Shown: positions 7,119 through 15,889, counted from the first letter of the stretch. The stretch is 64,000 bases of DNA from Acidimicrobiales bacterium (GCA_025463925.1 JAODBK010000055.1:1-64000), one strand, 5' to 3'. Made by a program: numbers and translations. Notes: generated from the sequence alone by a model not told the origin.

Positions 7119-10105
7119 CGACGCCACCCGACGCCGAGGTCACCGACCTGGCGCGGAAGATCGCGATGCTCGGCGCCGGTGAGAAGGGTCGAGTGCTCCA
7201 GTCGTCGTGGTGGAGCGAACGGATGCTCGAGTTCGCCATGAATCATCCGTCGTTCAAGACCCAGCTGTTCCGCTTCGTCGACGTGTTCCCGGCCATGACC
7301 GACGACACCGACGTCGTCCGGCACCTCGACGAGTACTTCGCCGATGCCGACGTCCCACGGGTGATCGACCTCGGCCTCGACCTGGCCGGCAAGGTGCCGT
7401 TCGGCAAGGCGGTGTCGGCGTCGGTCGCCCGCCGGAACATCGCCCGCATGGCCGAGCAGTTCATCGTCGGCAGCACGCCCGACGAGGCGATCGAGGGACT
7501 CCATCGGCTGTGGCGGAAGGGGAGCGCGTTCACCGTCGATCTCCTCGGTGAGAAGACCGTCACCGAGCCCGAGGCCGATCGCTACGCCGCGAGGGTCGAC
7601 GAGCTGATGACCGCGCTGCTCCGCGCCACCGCGGCATGGGCACCCGATGATCACCTCGAGCGCGACGACCTCGGCCCGTTGCCACGGGTCAACGTCAGCA
7701 TCAAGCCGACCGCGCTGGCGTCGCTCTACGCGCCGTTGACGCGCCACGACGGCTTGGCCCAGGCCAAGAGCCGGCTCCGGCCGATACTTCGCAGGGCGCG
7801 CGACGGCGGTGCCTTCATCCATTTCGACATGGAGCCCTACGACGCCAAGGACCTCACGCTGGAGTTGTTCCGCGAGCTGCTGTCGGAGGACGAATTCGCC
7901 GAGGTCGACGCCGGGATCGTCATCCAGGCCTACCTCAAGGACTCGTTCCGCGATCTCGGCGGCTTGATCGAGTTCTCGGCGGCCCGCCGGCGCCCCATCA
8001 CCGTGCGGTTGGTGAAGGGCGCGTACTGGGACACCGAGACCGTGGTCGCGCGCGCCGAGGGTTGGCCGGTGCCGGTGTACGAGCACAAGGTCGAGACCGA
8101 CGCCAACTACGAGCGGTGCGTCCGGTTGCTGCACGATCGCCACGGCGAGGTGCGAGCCGCGTTCGGCAGTCACAACCTCCGGTCACTGGCGTACGCCGTC
8201 ACCTACGCCCGGTCGAAGAGGATCCCCGACACCGGCTACGAGATCCAGATGCTGTACGGCATGGCCGAGCCGGTGCACGCCGCGATCCGGCGGCTCGGAC
8301 TGCGGCTGCGGGTGTACGCGCCGGTCGGCGAGCTGGTGCCGGGCATGGCGTACCTGGTGCGCCGGCTGCTCGAGAACACGTCGAACGAGAGCTTCGTGCG
8401 TCAGCGCTTCGTCGATGGCAAGGACCTCGATTCGCTCGTCGAGCCGCCGAAGGTCGATCGCATCCCCGAGCCCGAGGAGCCGACGCCGCGGCCGCCGACC
8501 GACCCCGCCGAGCCGGGCCCGTATCACCACGAACCGCTGCGCGAGTGGCGCCGGGCGTCGGCTCGGGCATCGTTCGCGGAAGCGGTCGAGCGCGCCGCGA
8601 CAGTTGTGGACCGCGGGCCGGCCGACATCCCGGCAGTGATCGGGGGCCGGCCGCTGATGACCGCGGAGGTGATCGACTCGCCCGATCCGTCGCGCCCCTC
8701 GGTGATCGTGGCCCGCTCGGCGTCGTGCACCGCGGCCGACGGTGATCGGGCCGTCGCGGCCGCCCGCGCCGCGTGGCCCGGCTGGCGGCGGACGCGGCCG
8801 CGGGAACGCGCCGCGGTGCTCTTCCGCGCCGCTCACTGGATGCGGTCACGGCGCGACGAGCTGGCGGCGCTCGAGGTGTTCGAGGCCGGCAAGCCGTGGC
8901 GGGAGGCCGACGCCGATGTCTGCGAGGCGATCGACTTCTGCGAGTACTACGGCCGCGAGATGATCCGGCTGTCAGCCGGCGCGCCGGTCGAATCGCCGCC
9001 CGGCGAGGCGAACGCGATGCACTACCAGCCGCGCGGGATCGCGGTCGTCATCGCGCCGTGGAACTTTCCGTTGGCCATTCCGACGGGAATGGTGACGGCC
9101 GCGCTCGTGACTGGCAACTGCGTGCTCTTCAAGCCGGCCGAGCAGACGCCGGCGATCGCGTCGAAGCTCGTCGAGGCGCTGGTGGCGGCGGGGCTGCCCG
9201 AGGGTGTGCTGGCGTTCCTCCCGGGGTGGGGCGAGGACGTCGGCGCCCATCTCGTCGCCCATCCCGACATCGCGCTGATCGCGTTCACCGGCTCGAAGGC
9301 GGTCGGGCTGCAGATCATCGAGCAGGCCGCAGTCCACCGGCCCGGCCAGCGGCAGATCAAGCGGGTGATCGCCGAGCTGGGCGGCAAGAACGCGCTCGTG
9401 ATCGACGCCGACGCCGACCTCGACCAGGCAGTGCCGATCACGGTGACGTCGGCGTTCGGGTACTCCGGCCAGAAGTGCTCGGCGGCGTCGCGCCTCGTCG
9501 TGGTCGACGCGGTCGCCGACGAGATGCTCGAGCGCATGATCGGCGCGACCGAGCAGCTTCGCATCGGCCATCCTCGCGAGATGGGTGTCCAGGTCGGCCC
9601 GCTCATCGACGCCGACGCGCTGGCGCGAGTGCGCTCCTATGTCGAGTTGGCGCCGGCCGAGGGTGTGGTCGTGTTGGCGCGCGACGATGTCCCGACCGAG
9701 GGCTACTTCGTCGGGCCGACGATCGTCACCGACGCGCCGGTCAGCTCGCGGTTGGCCACCGAGGAGATCTTCGGCCCCGTCCTCACCGTCTTGTCGGCGC
9801 CCACCTTCGAAGCCGCCATCGATGTCGCCAACGCCACCGACTACGCGCTGACCGCCGGTGCCGTCTCCCGCTCGCCGGCCCACATCCACCTCGCCGCCGA
9901 GGAACTGCGCGCCGGCAACGTCTACATCAACCGCAACATCACGGGCGCCGTCGTCGGTCGCCACCCGTTCGGTGGCTACGGCATGTCGGGCGTCGGATCG
10001 AAGGCCGGCGGGCCCGACTACCTCCTCCATTTTCTCGACCCGCGGGCCATCAGCGAGAACACCCTGCGCCAGGGCTTCGCCCCCGATGGCCAGGAGTCCG
10101 GGTAG
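7115..10105 (+). CDS. putA: Bifunctional proline dehydrogenase / L-glutamate gamma-semialdehyde dehydrogenase
   Basis: A 996-residue fused enzyme that oxidises proline to glutamate: an FAD-dependent proline dehydrogenase barrel at about residues 60-430 (VNVSIKPTAL, IHFDMEPYDAKDLTLEL, FGSHNLRSL), then an NAD-dependent aldehyde dehydrogenase at about 535-985. The second half has the cofactor motif IAPWNFPLAIP, the ELGGKN glutamate motif and catalytic C788 in SGQKCSAASR. There is no N-terminal DNA-binding domain, so it is not the self-regulating enterobacterial form. The start at 7115 overlaps the previous stop; the open frame before it is the shadow of the propeller gene. Confidence 0.96.
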   Translation: MTTPPDAEVTDLARKIAMLGAGEKGRVLQSSWWSERMLEFAMNHPSFKTQLFRFVDVFPAMTDDTDVVRHLDEYFADADVPRVIDLGLDLAGKVPFGKAVSASVARRNIARMAEQFIVGSTPDEAIEGLHRLWRKGSAFTVDLLGEKTVTEPEADRYAARVDELMTALLRATAAWAPDDHLERDDLGPLPRVNVSIKPTALASLYAPLTRHDGLAQAKSRLRPILRRARDGGAFIHFDMEPYDAKDLTLELFRELLSEDEFAEVDAGIVIQAYLKDSFRDLGGLIEFSAARRRPITVRLVKGAYWDTETVVARAEGWPVPVYEHKVETDANYERCVRLLHDRHGEVRAAFGSHNLRSLAYAVTYARSKRIPDTGYEIQMLYGMAEPVHAAIRRLGLRLRVYAPVGELVPGMAYLVRRLLENTSNESFVRQRFVDGKDLDSLVEPPKVDRIPEPEEPTPRPPTDPAEPGPYHHEPLREWRRASARASFAEAVERAATVVDRGPADIPAVIGGRPLMTAEVIDSPDPSRPSVIVARSASCTAADGDRAVAAARAAWPGWRRTRPRERAAVLFRAAHWMRSRRDELAALEVFEAGKPWREADADVCEAIDFCEYYGREMIRLSAGAPVESPPGEANAMHYQPRGIAVVIAPWNFPLAIPTGMVTAALVTGNCVLFKPAEQTPAIASKLVEALVAAGLPEGVLAFLPGWGEDVGAHLVAHPDIALIAFTGSKAVGLQIIEQAAVHRPGQRQIKRVIAELGGKNALVIDADADLDQAVPITVTSAFGYSGQKCSAASRLVVVDAVADEMLERMIGATEQLRIGHPREMGVQVGPLIDADALARVRSYVELAPAEGVVVLARDDVPTEGYFVGPTIVTDAPVSSRLATEEIFGPVLTVLSAPTFEAAIDVANATDYALTAGAVSRSPAHIHLAAEELRAGNVYINRNITGAVVGRHPFGGYGMSGVGSKAGGPDYLLHFLDPRAISENTLRQGFAPDGQESG

Positions 10106-10173
10106 GCCACCGTCATCCGTCGGGCCTTCGATCGTTGTAGAGCCGGGGGGAAGGAGCGACCGAGGGACTCGCC

Positions 10174-10416
10174 GTGGAGCTGTACGAGCAGGTGGACACG
10201 TTGGTGACCATCGCGCACGGCCGCCTGGCCGAGTCAGGGGCGCGCTCGAAGGACGCGCGGGTCGTCCAGCTCGCGCTGTCGTGCATCGCCGACATCGTCG
10301 CCGGCCGGGCCGAGCTCGTGAGCGCCGATCCCGCCGTGGTCCGCTACCGCGACGGCCGGCTCGTCCTGTTCGACGGCGGCGAATCGGCGACATCGCCGTT
10401 GAGGCACCCGCGCTAG
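10174..10416 (+). CDS. Small hypothetical protein upstream of tRNA-Val
   Basis: An 80-residue frame starting with GTG, preceded by AAGGAG at 10151-10156, which is rather far from the start. The predicted product is soluble and mostly helical at first (MELYEQVDTLVTIAHGRLAE) with a short C-terminal beta segment (VVRYRDGRLVLFDGG). I do not recognise the family. It lies alone between putA and the tRNA, same strand as both. Third codon positions look GC-rich as in real genes here, but the length makes this weak. Confidence 0.45.
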   Translation: MELYEQVDTLVTIAHGRLAESGARSKDARVVQLALSCIADIVAGRAELVSADPAVVRYRDGRLVLFDGGESATSPLRHPR

Positions 10417-10429
10417 GGTTGTCGCCGAC

Positions 10430-10502
10430 GGGCCGTTGGCGCAGTTGGTAGCGCACTTGCATGACGCGCAAGGGGTCGGGGGTTCGAGTCCCTCACGGCC
10501 CA
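10430..10502 (+). tRNA. tRNA-Val (anticodon GAC)
   Basis: A 73-base cloverleaf: acceptor stem GGGCCGT pairs with ACGGCCC, the D arm is GCGC/GCGC, and the anticodon stem CTTGC/GCAAG closes the loop ATGACGC with anticodon GAC (valine, codons GTC/GTT). The variable loop is five bases and the T stem GGGGG/CCCTC closes TTCGAGT. The discriminator base is A and CCA is not encoded. An integrase gene lies just downstream and points toward it, so the 3' end of this tRNA is the probable attachment site of the adjacent element. Confidence 0.95.
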
Positions 10503-10564
10503 CCGGGTTTGTGCTGGTCAGAGCGTCAGACGCGCTGCGTGGGATGGCTGACGGTCATCGCGTG

Positions 10565-10689
10565 TCAGCCATTCTGTAAGCCGTGTTGTAAGCCATTCGC
10601 CCGCCGCTTGCCCGCGTTCGCGCTGAAGAGTCGCTCTACCGGCGCCACGGCGGCGGCAACGACGGGGACCACCGCGTGGCGGTACACAG
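10565..10689 (-). pseudogene. Tyrosine integrase, C-terminal fragment cut off by IS30 insertion
   Basis: On the minus strand this stretch encodes VYRHAVVPVV and about 30 more residues before a stop at 10565-10567. It contains the VYRH motif with the catalytic tyrosine of tyrosine recombinases. It is the missing tail of the integrase whose larger part lies at 12148-13201: deleting the IS and one copy of the CAG duplication joins the parts in frame (TRTTFT then VYRH) to give a 391-residue enzyme. The stop codon lies 62 bp from the end of tRNA-Val, the standard layout of a tRNA-integrated element. Too short to be listed as a gene by itself. Confidence 0.88.
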
Positions 10690-10717
10690 GGCGAACTCAA
10701 CCGGTCGTCGCAACACC
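10690..10717 (+). repeat. IS left terminal inverted repeat
   Basis: This 28-bp end matches the reverse complement of 12120-12147. The strongest shared parts are CTCAA at 10696-10700 and GCAACACC at 10710-10717. The outer six bases match poorly. Confidence 0.8.
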
Positions 10718-10739
10718 TCGATCGCGGAGGTGCATACAG

Positions 10740-12140
10740 ATGGCGACGATGCGGGAGCGTCAACGCGAGGTGCAGCTGTATCGAGGGCAGGTCCCTTCAC
10801 CGGGACGGCCGACTGTCGCGTGGCGCGAGGACCGCGTTCGGTTCTGGGAGGCGATCGGTCGCGGGATGATGACCGAGGACGCGGCGGCCGAGGCCGGCGT
10901 GTCATCCCCCGTCGGGTTCAGGTGGTTCCGTCACGCTGGCGGCGTGAACCCGTGTCTTCCGCCGACGGTGTCGGGCCGCTACTTGTCGTTCTCCGAACGC
11001 GAGGACATCGCGCTGTTGCGCGCCAAGGGCTTGGGCGTGCGAGAGATCGCGCGCCGTGTGAAGCGGCATCCGTCGTCGATCTCGCGCGAGCTGCGCCGCA
11101 ACGCATCGACGCGGACGTGGCGGCTCGACTACAAGCCATCGATCGCGCAGTGGCATGCGGAGCGGCGATCTCGACGCCCGAAGCGCGCAAAGCTCGTCGT
11201 CAACGATCGTCTTCGGGAGTATGTGCAGGACCGGCTCGCTGGCGTCGTGCGCGCGCCGGATGGCCACGTCGTTGGCCCGGACGGTCCGGAGTGGAAGGGC
11301 CGCAACAAGCCACACCGCAAGGACCGCCGATGGGTCCAGGCGTGGAGCCCCGAGCAGATCGCGAGCCGTCTCCGACTCGACTTCCCCAATGATGAGTCGA
11401 TGCGGATCAGCCACGAGGCGATCTACCAGGCCCTTTACGTGCAGAGCCGCGGCGCTCTGCAGCGAGAGCTGGTCGCCTGTCTGCGCACCGGACGGGCGCT
11501 GCGAGTCCCGCGAAGCCGGGCGAAACGGAAGGCGTGGGGCCACGTGACACCGGAGGTGATGATCAGCGAGCGACCGGCCGAGGTCGCCGACCGCGCCGTT
11601 CCCGGCCATTGGGAAGGCGACCTGCTGATCGGTCTCGAGCGCTCCGCGATCGGCACGCTCGTCGAACGCACCACGCGGTTCACCATGCTGGTTCACCTGC
11701 CGCGTGAGGACGGCTATCGCCACAAGCACACACCGAAGAACGGGCCGGCGCTGGCTGGCTATGGCGCGGTGACGATGAAGAACGCGCTCGCGTCGACGAT
11801 GAGCACGTTGCCTGCGCAGCTCCGTCGATCCTTGACGTGGGACCGCGGCAAGGAGTTGTCGGCGCACGCGGTGTTCAAGATCGAGACGGGGATACCGGTG
11901 TTCTTCGCCGATCCGCGCAGTCCTTGGCAGCGCGGCACGAATGAGAACACGAATGGTCTGCTGCGCCAGTACTTCCCGAAGGGCACTGACCTCTCGCGCT
12001 GGAGCGCGGAGGACATCGAAGCTGTCGCGAGTGCGCTCAACGCGCGGCCACGAAAGATCCTCGGATGGAAGACACCAGCCGAGGCACTCGATGAGCACCT
12101 ACGCTCTCTGCAACCAGCCGGTGTTGCTTCGATCGATTGA
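10740..12140 (+). CDS. IS30-family transposase
   Basis: 466 residues from the ATG at 10740, inside the IS ends. After an N-terminal extension of about 75 residues there is the IS30 helix-turn-helix (LSFSEREDIALLRAKGLGVR, then SSISRELRRN). The catalytic core has D294 in GHWEGDLLIG, D368 in TWDRGKE and E402 in NENTNG, with 33 residues between the last two, as in IS30. All three acidic residues are present, so it looks active. The open frame extends upstream into the tRNA, but that part lies outside the IS and is not coding. Confidence 0.94.
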   Translation: MATMRERQREVQLYRGQVPSPGRPTVAWREDRVRFWEAIGRGMMTEDAAAEAGVSSPVGFRWFRHAGGVNPCLPPTVSGRYLSFSEREDIALLRAKGLGVREIARRVKRHPSSISRELRRNASTRTWRLDYKPSIAQWHAERRSRRPKRAKLVVNDRLREYVQDRLAGVVRAPDGHVVGPDGPEWKGRNKPHRKDRRWVQAWSPEQIASRLRLDFPNDESMRISHEAIYQALYVQSRGALQRELVACLRTGRALRVPRSRAKRKAWGHVTPEVMISERPAEVADRAVPGHWEGDLLIGLERSAIGTLVERTTRFTMLVHLPREDGYRHKHTPKNGPALAGYGAVTMKNALASTMSTLPAQLRRSLTWDRGKELSAHAVFKIETGIPVFFADPRSPWQRGTNENTNGLLRQYFPKGTDLSRWSAEDIEAVASALNARPRKILGWKTPAEALDEHLRSLQPAGVASID

Positions 12141-12147
12141 GCCTGGT
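12120..12147 (-). repeat. IS right terminal inverted repeat
   Basis: Partner of the left end at 10690-10717. It contains the last residues and stop codon (12138-12140) of the transposase. The adjacent CAG at 12148-12150 is the second copy of the target duplication. Confidence 0.8.
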
Positions 12148-13201
12148 CAGTGAACGTCGTCCGCGTCGAGCGGTGCCCCACGATGTCTGCAACATCCTCC
12201 AGGCGCACGCCGGCAGCTGATAGGAGCGAGACCGCGCTATGACGCAACTCGTGTGGATGCCAATGGCCCAGCCCGCACCGCGTGGTGAGCGAGCTGAGAT
12301 CTGAGCGCAGGATCGTGTGATCAACGGGTCGGCCGTGCCGCGTGGCGACGACGAGGTTGTGATCGTCCCAGCGCTCGCCCGCCGCTCTGCGCTGGTCGGC
12401 CTGGTGATCGCGGTGGGTCACCAAGGCTGCCAAGACGGGCTTGGGCAGCGCCAGGCACCGCCTGGACTGCGCCGTCTTGGTCGGGCCCAGTCGCAGGCCG
12501 CTCGACTCGCGCTTGAGGGAGTGGGTCACTGAAAGCAACCCGGCGTCGAGGTCGACGTCGGCCCAGCGAAGCCCGAGCGTCTCTCCGGGTCGAAGGCCGA
12601 GCAGCAGCATCAACACGAAGGCGACGCCGAACCGCTCGCCCTGGGCCGCGGCCAACAACGAGCGCGCCTGTTCGAGGCTGAGCGACCGACCCGGCCTGAT
12701 CGGTCCCCTCGGGCTGCGAACCAACAGGCCGACATTGCGCTGGAGGTGGCCGTGCAAGACGGCCTGGGCTAAGGCGCTCGTCAGCACCGTCCGCAGTCGG
12801 GCCACGGTGCGCACAGCCAAGCCGGCCTCGAGCTTGGCGGCCAGGAATCTGGCCACGTCGACGGGCGAGAGGTCAACGAGTACCAGTTGCCCGAGCCCCG
12901 GCAACAGGTGACGTTCGACGGCCCAGCGGTAGTTGGCCAAGGTGTTCGGTGCTGCGACCGTTCCGGGCAGGAGGTCACCTAGCCATCCGGTGAGCCAATC
13001 GCCCACTGTGAGCTCCGGATCAGCAGCTGTGACCCGTCCGCGCAGCCGGCCCAGTCGCACCTCGACGGCCGGACGCGACCGCGATGACACTGTTACCCGC
13101 TGGCGACGGCCGGTCACGCGGCCAACATCGATGGCGCCGTACCACCGGCCGTCGACCCTGCGCTGGTAGATGGTGCCATCGCCGTAGTTGTGCGGTGTCA
13201 T
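12148..13201 (-). pseudogene. Tyrosine-type phage/element integrase, N-terminal part (interrupted)
   Basis: The main part (351 codons) of a tyrosine recombinase that would integrate and excise the adjacent element. From the ATG at 13201 it has an N-terminal AP2-like arm-binding domain (DGTIYQRRVDGRWYGAIDVG), a core-binding SAM-like domain near residues 75-165, and the catalytic domain with the first arginine in LGLRPGETLGLRW, the HELRH box and GHRSTRTT. The catalytic tyrosine is missing because the IS30 element entered six codons before it; the open frame continues 130 codons into IS sequence without similarity. As it stands the product cannot recombine DNA. No good ribosome site precedes the ATG; the open frame extends a further 22 codons. 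Confidence 0.92.
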
Positions 13202-13332
13202 GACGAACGCTATGACGCCTGGGTGTGCGCAATGCGCGCAGCGCAAGGGTGGTGTGAACAACCTCAACTTTGGCCGAGCGGGGAGGAACCGGAAGACCTT
13301 GGCAGCTTGATCGCTGCCATTCTCGGCACCGC

Positions 13333-13351
13333 GCTGTTAGCGCATAACAGC
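13333..13351. repeat. Perfect inverted repeat between integrase start and lipoprotein-like gene
   Basis: GCTGTTA at 13333-13339 and TAACAGC at 13345-13351 form 7-bp perfect arms around a 5-base loop. It lies 14 bp past the stop of the secreted-protein gene and upstream of the integrase start, so it could be a transcription stop for the former or an operator for the latter. There is no T-run. Confidence 0.45.
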
Positions 13352-13364
13352 ACATACAGGATGC

Positions 13365-13748
13365 CTACGGTGTCGATCCCATACCGTCGAGGTCCTGCCT
13401 GGAGTATCGGAGGTGAGCAACATCGCTCGGGGCGTCTCCGCCCTCTGCAATCGTCTCGATCGACGCGACGGTGCCTCTGAATGCTCGGAGCACGACATGA
13501 ACGGTTTCAACGCTGTCGCGGCGCACTGCGTCTGGGTCACCGTGGCTCTCGGTGTAATCGACGACGATCGCCGTACCGGAGGCTTGCTTGTGCTCGATCG
13601 TGCACGCATCGGAGAAGCCGGCGCTCCTCAACTGCTTGGCTGAAGCGGACTTGCTGTTGCACGAGAAGGTGGTGTGCAACTCTGAGCAGCCCGGTCCCGC
13701 AAGCAGGACGGCCAAGGCGACCACGACAGCCGCCCGATGAGCGTTCAC
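13365..13748 (-). CDS. Small secreted or lipid-anchored hypothetical protein
   Basis: 127 residues from a GTG at 13748. The N-terminus is a signal sequence (VNAHRAAVVVALAVLLAGPGC); the cysteine could be lipidated, but GPGC is a poor lipobox, so plain secretion is possible. The mature part is small and polar, with three cysteines counting the first, and repeated Asp/Ser/Thr. I do not recognise the family. The frame stays open upstream to 13823, but the hydrophobic start fits the GTG better. It belongs to the accessory region between the integrase and the HNH protein. Confidence 0.55.
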   Translation of the reverse strand: MNAHRAAVVVALAVLLAGPGCSELHTTFSCNSKSASAKQLRSAGFSDACTIEHKQASGTAIVVDYTESHGDPDAVRRDSVETVHVVLRAFRGTVASIETIAEGGDAPSDVAHLRYSRQDLDGMGSTP

Positions 13749-13838
13749 GACCGAATGATGGCTGCCTGGATGGCGGTCGTCACCCCCGTCGGTATGCCCG
13801 GCGTCGGTAGCGCATCGCGGCACTATCGGATGGTCGGC

Positions 13839-14261
13839 CTATGAGGGTTCGCGCACGAGCGCAAGGAGAACGCCCGCTGTGGTCCACCACCATCCGACCA
13901 GACGACGGTCGGATCGCTGTCGGCTGCGGCGCCAGAGGATCAGACCCCACGGCCAGATGACGAAGGAGACGATGGCCGCGAAACGGGCGTCGCTCGAACT
14001 CGTGCCGCTACGTCGCATGTCGCGCCCGATCAGCACTGCGCTCGACACCATGATCGTGAGAACGACCACGCCGTAGAACACGAAAATGGCATCAGCGACG
14101 CGGCCCTGGGCGTTCGTCACGGCGGCGACGCCAACGCTGATCCATCCCAAGAGCACGAGCACGATCAGGCACCAAGCTGTTCGCCGATCCCGATCCAGGT
14201 CGGTGTGGGGGCCGTCAATCACCCAGGCATGATGCCGGATTGGCTCGCCCTGGATCGGCAC
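13839..14261 (-). CDS. Small four-helix membrane protein
   Basis: 140 residues from GTG 14261. It has four hydrophobic helices: about residues 23-42 (CLIVLVLLGWISVGVAAV), 50-73, 88-106 (FAAIVSFVIWPWGLILW) and 115-135, with short basic loops including RRSRQRSDRR. This resembles small phospholipase-D-leader or DUF-type membrane proteins only in layout. Function unknown. It is divergent from the HNH/glycine-rich gene across about 120 bp. The start could lie further upstream, as the frame is open to 14417. Confidence 0.55.
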   Translation of the reverse strand: MPIQGEPIRHHAWVIDGPHTDLDRDRRTAWCLIVLVLLGWISVGVAAVTNAQGRVADAIFVFYGVVVLTIMVSSAVLIGRDMRRSGTSSSDARFAAIVSFVIWPWGLILWRRSRQRSDRRLVGWWWTTAGVLLALVREPS

Positions 14262-14383
14262 CTCGGCGCTACCTGAACCCGTCCAACATACGGAGTGGGT
14301 GCTCGTGTTTGGCCCCGGCGTTCGAGGTTTGAGCGAGACAACGTGGGAGCTCTCACTGGCACGGCCCGCGCGAAGCTGCCGGT

Positions 14384-15526
14384 GTGGCCGTGGAACACCC
14401 GCCGCCGACCGAGGCAACGGTGAAGCAGCTCTACGGAACCGCCTACAGCTGCGCGGCTCCCGGCTGCATTGAGCTGCTGTACCGGACTGCTGGTGAGCAA
14501 CGGGTGCTCAACTCGCGGGTAGCTCATATTCATGCTCGGCGAGAAAACGGACCGCGATGGGACGCTCAGATGACTGCTGGCGAGAATCGGGGATTCGAGA
14601 ACCTCTTGCTGCTTTGCCTTCCGCACGCCAGCGAGGCGGATGACACCGCCCGCGTAGCGGACCATCCGCCCGAGAAGCTTCGCGAATGGAAGCGGGCACA
14701 GATCGCGGAGTATGACGCGATTGGACTCGGGTGGAACCTGAAGAGCGAGGACTACGAACGCACGATCTCTGACTCCGTAACGATCACCGACAGCGTGGTC
14801 GTTGACTCGTCGACGGTTTCGTTGGGTGGTCAGGGCGGACAAGCGCCCGGAGCTGGAGGGGGCGGCGGCGGAGCCCTGGGATCCGGAGCGATCGCGGGTG
14901 ATGGCGGGCAGGGAGGTCAGATCGTCAGGGGGGCCTTCCGCGCCGAGGATCTTCCCGACGTGGTACAGGTCAAGGTGGGACGGGGCGGACTGGGTGGGCG
15001 TGACGGCGCGGACGGAGGCGAGGGCGGAGATACGGCGTTCGGTGAGTTAGTTGCTCGCGGCGGAAAAGGAGGTCTCGGCGCCATAGGTAAAGCGGCTGGA
15101 GTGGCCGACTCGCTTCGGGCTCGACTCAACGTGGTGGCGGTTCTCTTCGCCAACGCAGTCGATATACGAGATGGCCTCGTGTTCGTGCTGGCCGGTGGGT
15201 GGGACTTCTACGACATGCCGGCCGATGGTCGGCTGAGCGCCGGCCTGTTAGTTGCGGTTCAGGTCGCGCCGGCGAAGAACCCGAGGGCGGGAGTTCTCGG
15301 CGTTCGTCTTGCGTCTCCCGACGGGGCCGTCCGTTGGGAATCCCCTCTCGCTATTTCGCTCGATCCATCGGAGACCACGACAACTCTCAGCTTCCCATTA
15401 CAGGTCAACGTCGAAGACGCACCGAGTGGTGACTGGACGGTGAGCGTTCACGACCACGACGGAGAGGTGCTGGGCAGCGCAATGCTGGACGTGCGAGCTG
15501 GCTGGGCGTCAACCTCGGACGAGTAG
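14384..15526 (+). CDS. HNH-like nuclease domain fused to glycine-rich region and beta-sandwich domain
   Basis: 380 residues starting at one of two adjacent GTG codons. Residues 10-90 look like an HNH module: C23 and C28, then VAHIHARRENGPRWD near 46-60 and ENLLLLCLPH near 72-81, the usual pattern of HNH proteins that sit before variable domains in bacteria. A short repetitive strand region (TISDSVTITDSVVVDSSTV) leads into a glycine-rich domain at about 145-245 resembling phage/adhesin glycine-rich folds. The last 130 residues look like a beta-sandwich (LLVAVQVAPAKNPRAG and PSGDWTVSVHDHDG). The second histidine of the HNH is shifted (LPHASEAD), so activity is uncertain. Island gene; possibly defence-related (inference). 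Confidence 0.75.
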   Translation: MAVEHPPPTEATVKQLYGTAYSCAAPGCIELLYRTAGEQRVLNSRVAHIHARRENGPRWDAQMTAGENRGFENLLLLCLPHASEADDTARVADHPPEKLREWKRAQIAEYDAIGLGWNLKSEDYERTISDSVTITDSVVVDSSTVSLGGQGGQAPGAGGGGGGALGSGAIAGDGGQGGQIVRGAFRAEDLPDVVQVKVGRGGLGGRDGADGGEGGDTAFGELVARGGKGGLGAIGKAAGVADSLRARLNVVAVLFANAVDIRDGLVFVLAGGWDFYDMPADGRLSAGLLVAVQVAPAKNPRAGVLGVRLASPDGAVRWESPLAISLDPSETTTTLSFPLQVNVEDAPSGDWTVSVHDHDGEVLGSAMLDVRAGWASTSDE

Positions 15527-15889
15527 CACCGAGATCACCACCCCTGACGTGCGGTTCCGGAGCGGCTGCACCCATCCGGAAATGCCGGGACTGGTTGGCG
15601 CTACAACCGGCCGCTTGAATGGCAATGACCGCAACAGCCCCCAGCAGTAGCGCTTTCGGAGACCGGTGCCCCATGGACGAAGGCTAGGACGAGCCTCGTC
15701 GGACGGCGCGACGCGGCGTCCGGGAGCGGCACGTATGCGCTCCCTGAACCGGCGGTAGAGGGCACCCCCGAGCGGTGGCGGCGTCGAGTGTTATAGGCGC
15801 ACGTTCGGTAAAGCCGACTCCCAGTTGAATCGCTCGAATATCCGTCGTTCCGTCGCGAGGCAGCGGCCAACGTGCCACGACAAATCACG
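15527..15889. other. Gene-poor stretch with possible lipoprotein remnant
   Basis: No convincing complete gene. On the minus strand, 15674 down to about 15575 encodes a good lipoprotein signal (MGHRSPKALLLGAVAVIAIQ, then AAGCSAN), but the frame then runs without similarity into the antisense of the HNH gene. It may be the start of a lipoprotein whose remainder was lost. Confidence 0.4.

Larger units (their letters stand above)
10690..12147 (+). mobile_element. IS30-family insertion sequence
   Basis: A 1458-bp element carrying one DDE transposase. Its ends are imperfect inverted repeats (10690-10717 and 12120-12147; 19 of 28 positions match, 18 of the inner 22). It is flanked by the direct repeat CAG at 10687-10689 and 12148-12150; a 3-bp target duplication is normal for IS30. 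The boundaries are supported independently, because removing exactly this segment plus one CAG restores an open integrase frame across the site. The right inverted repeat overlaps the transposase stop codon. Confidence 0.9.

Noticed and set aside
10461-10739. Upstream extension of the transposase frame into the tRNA
   Set aside because: It lies outside the IS boundary and overlaps the tRNA and the integrase tail; the transposase starts inside the element at 10740.
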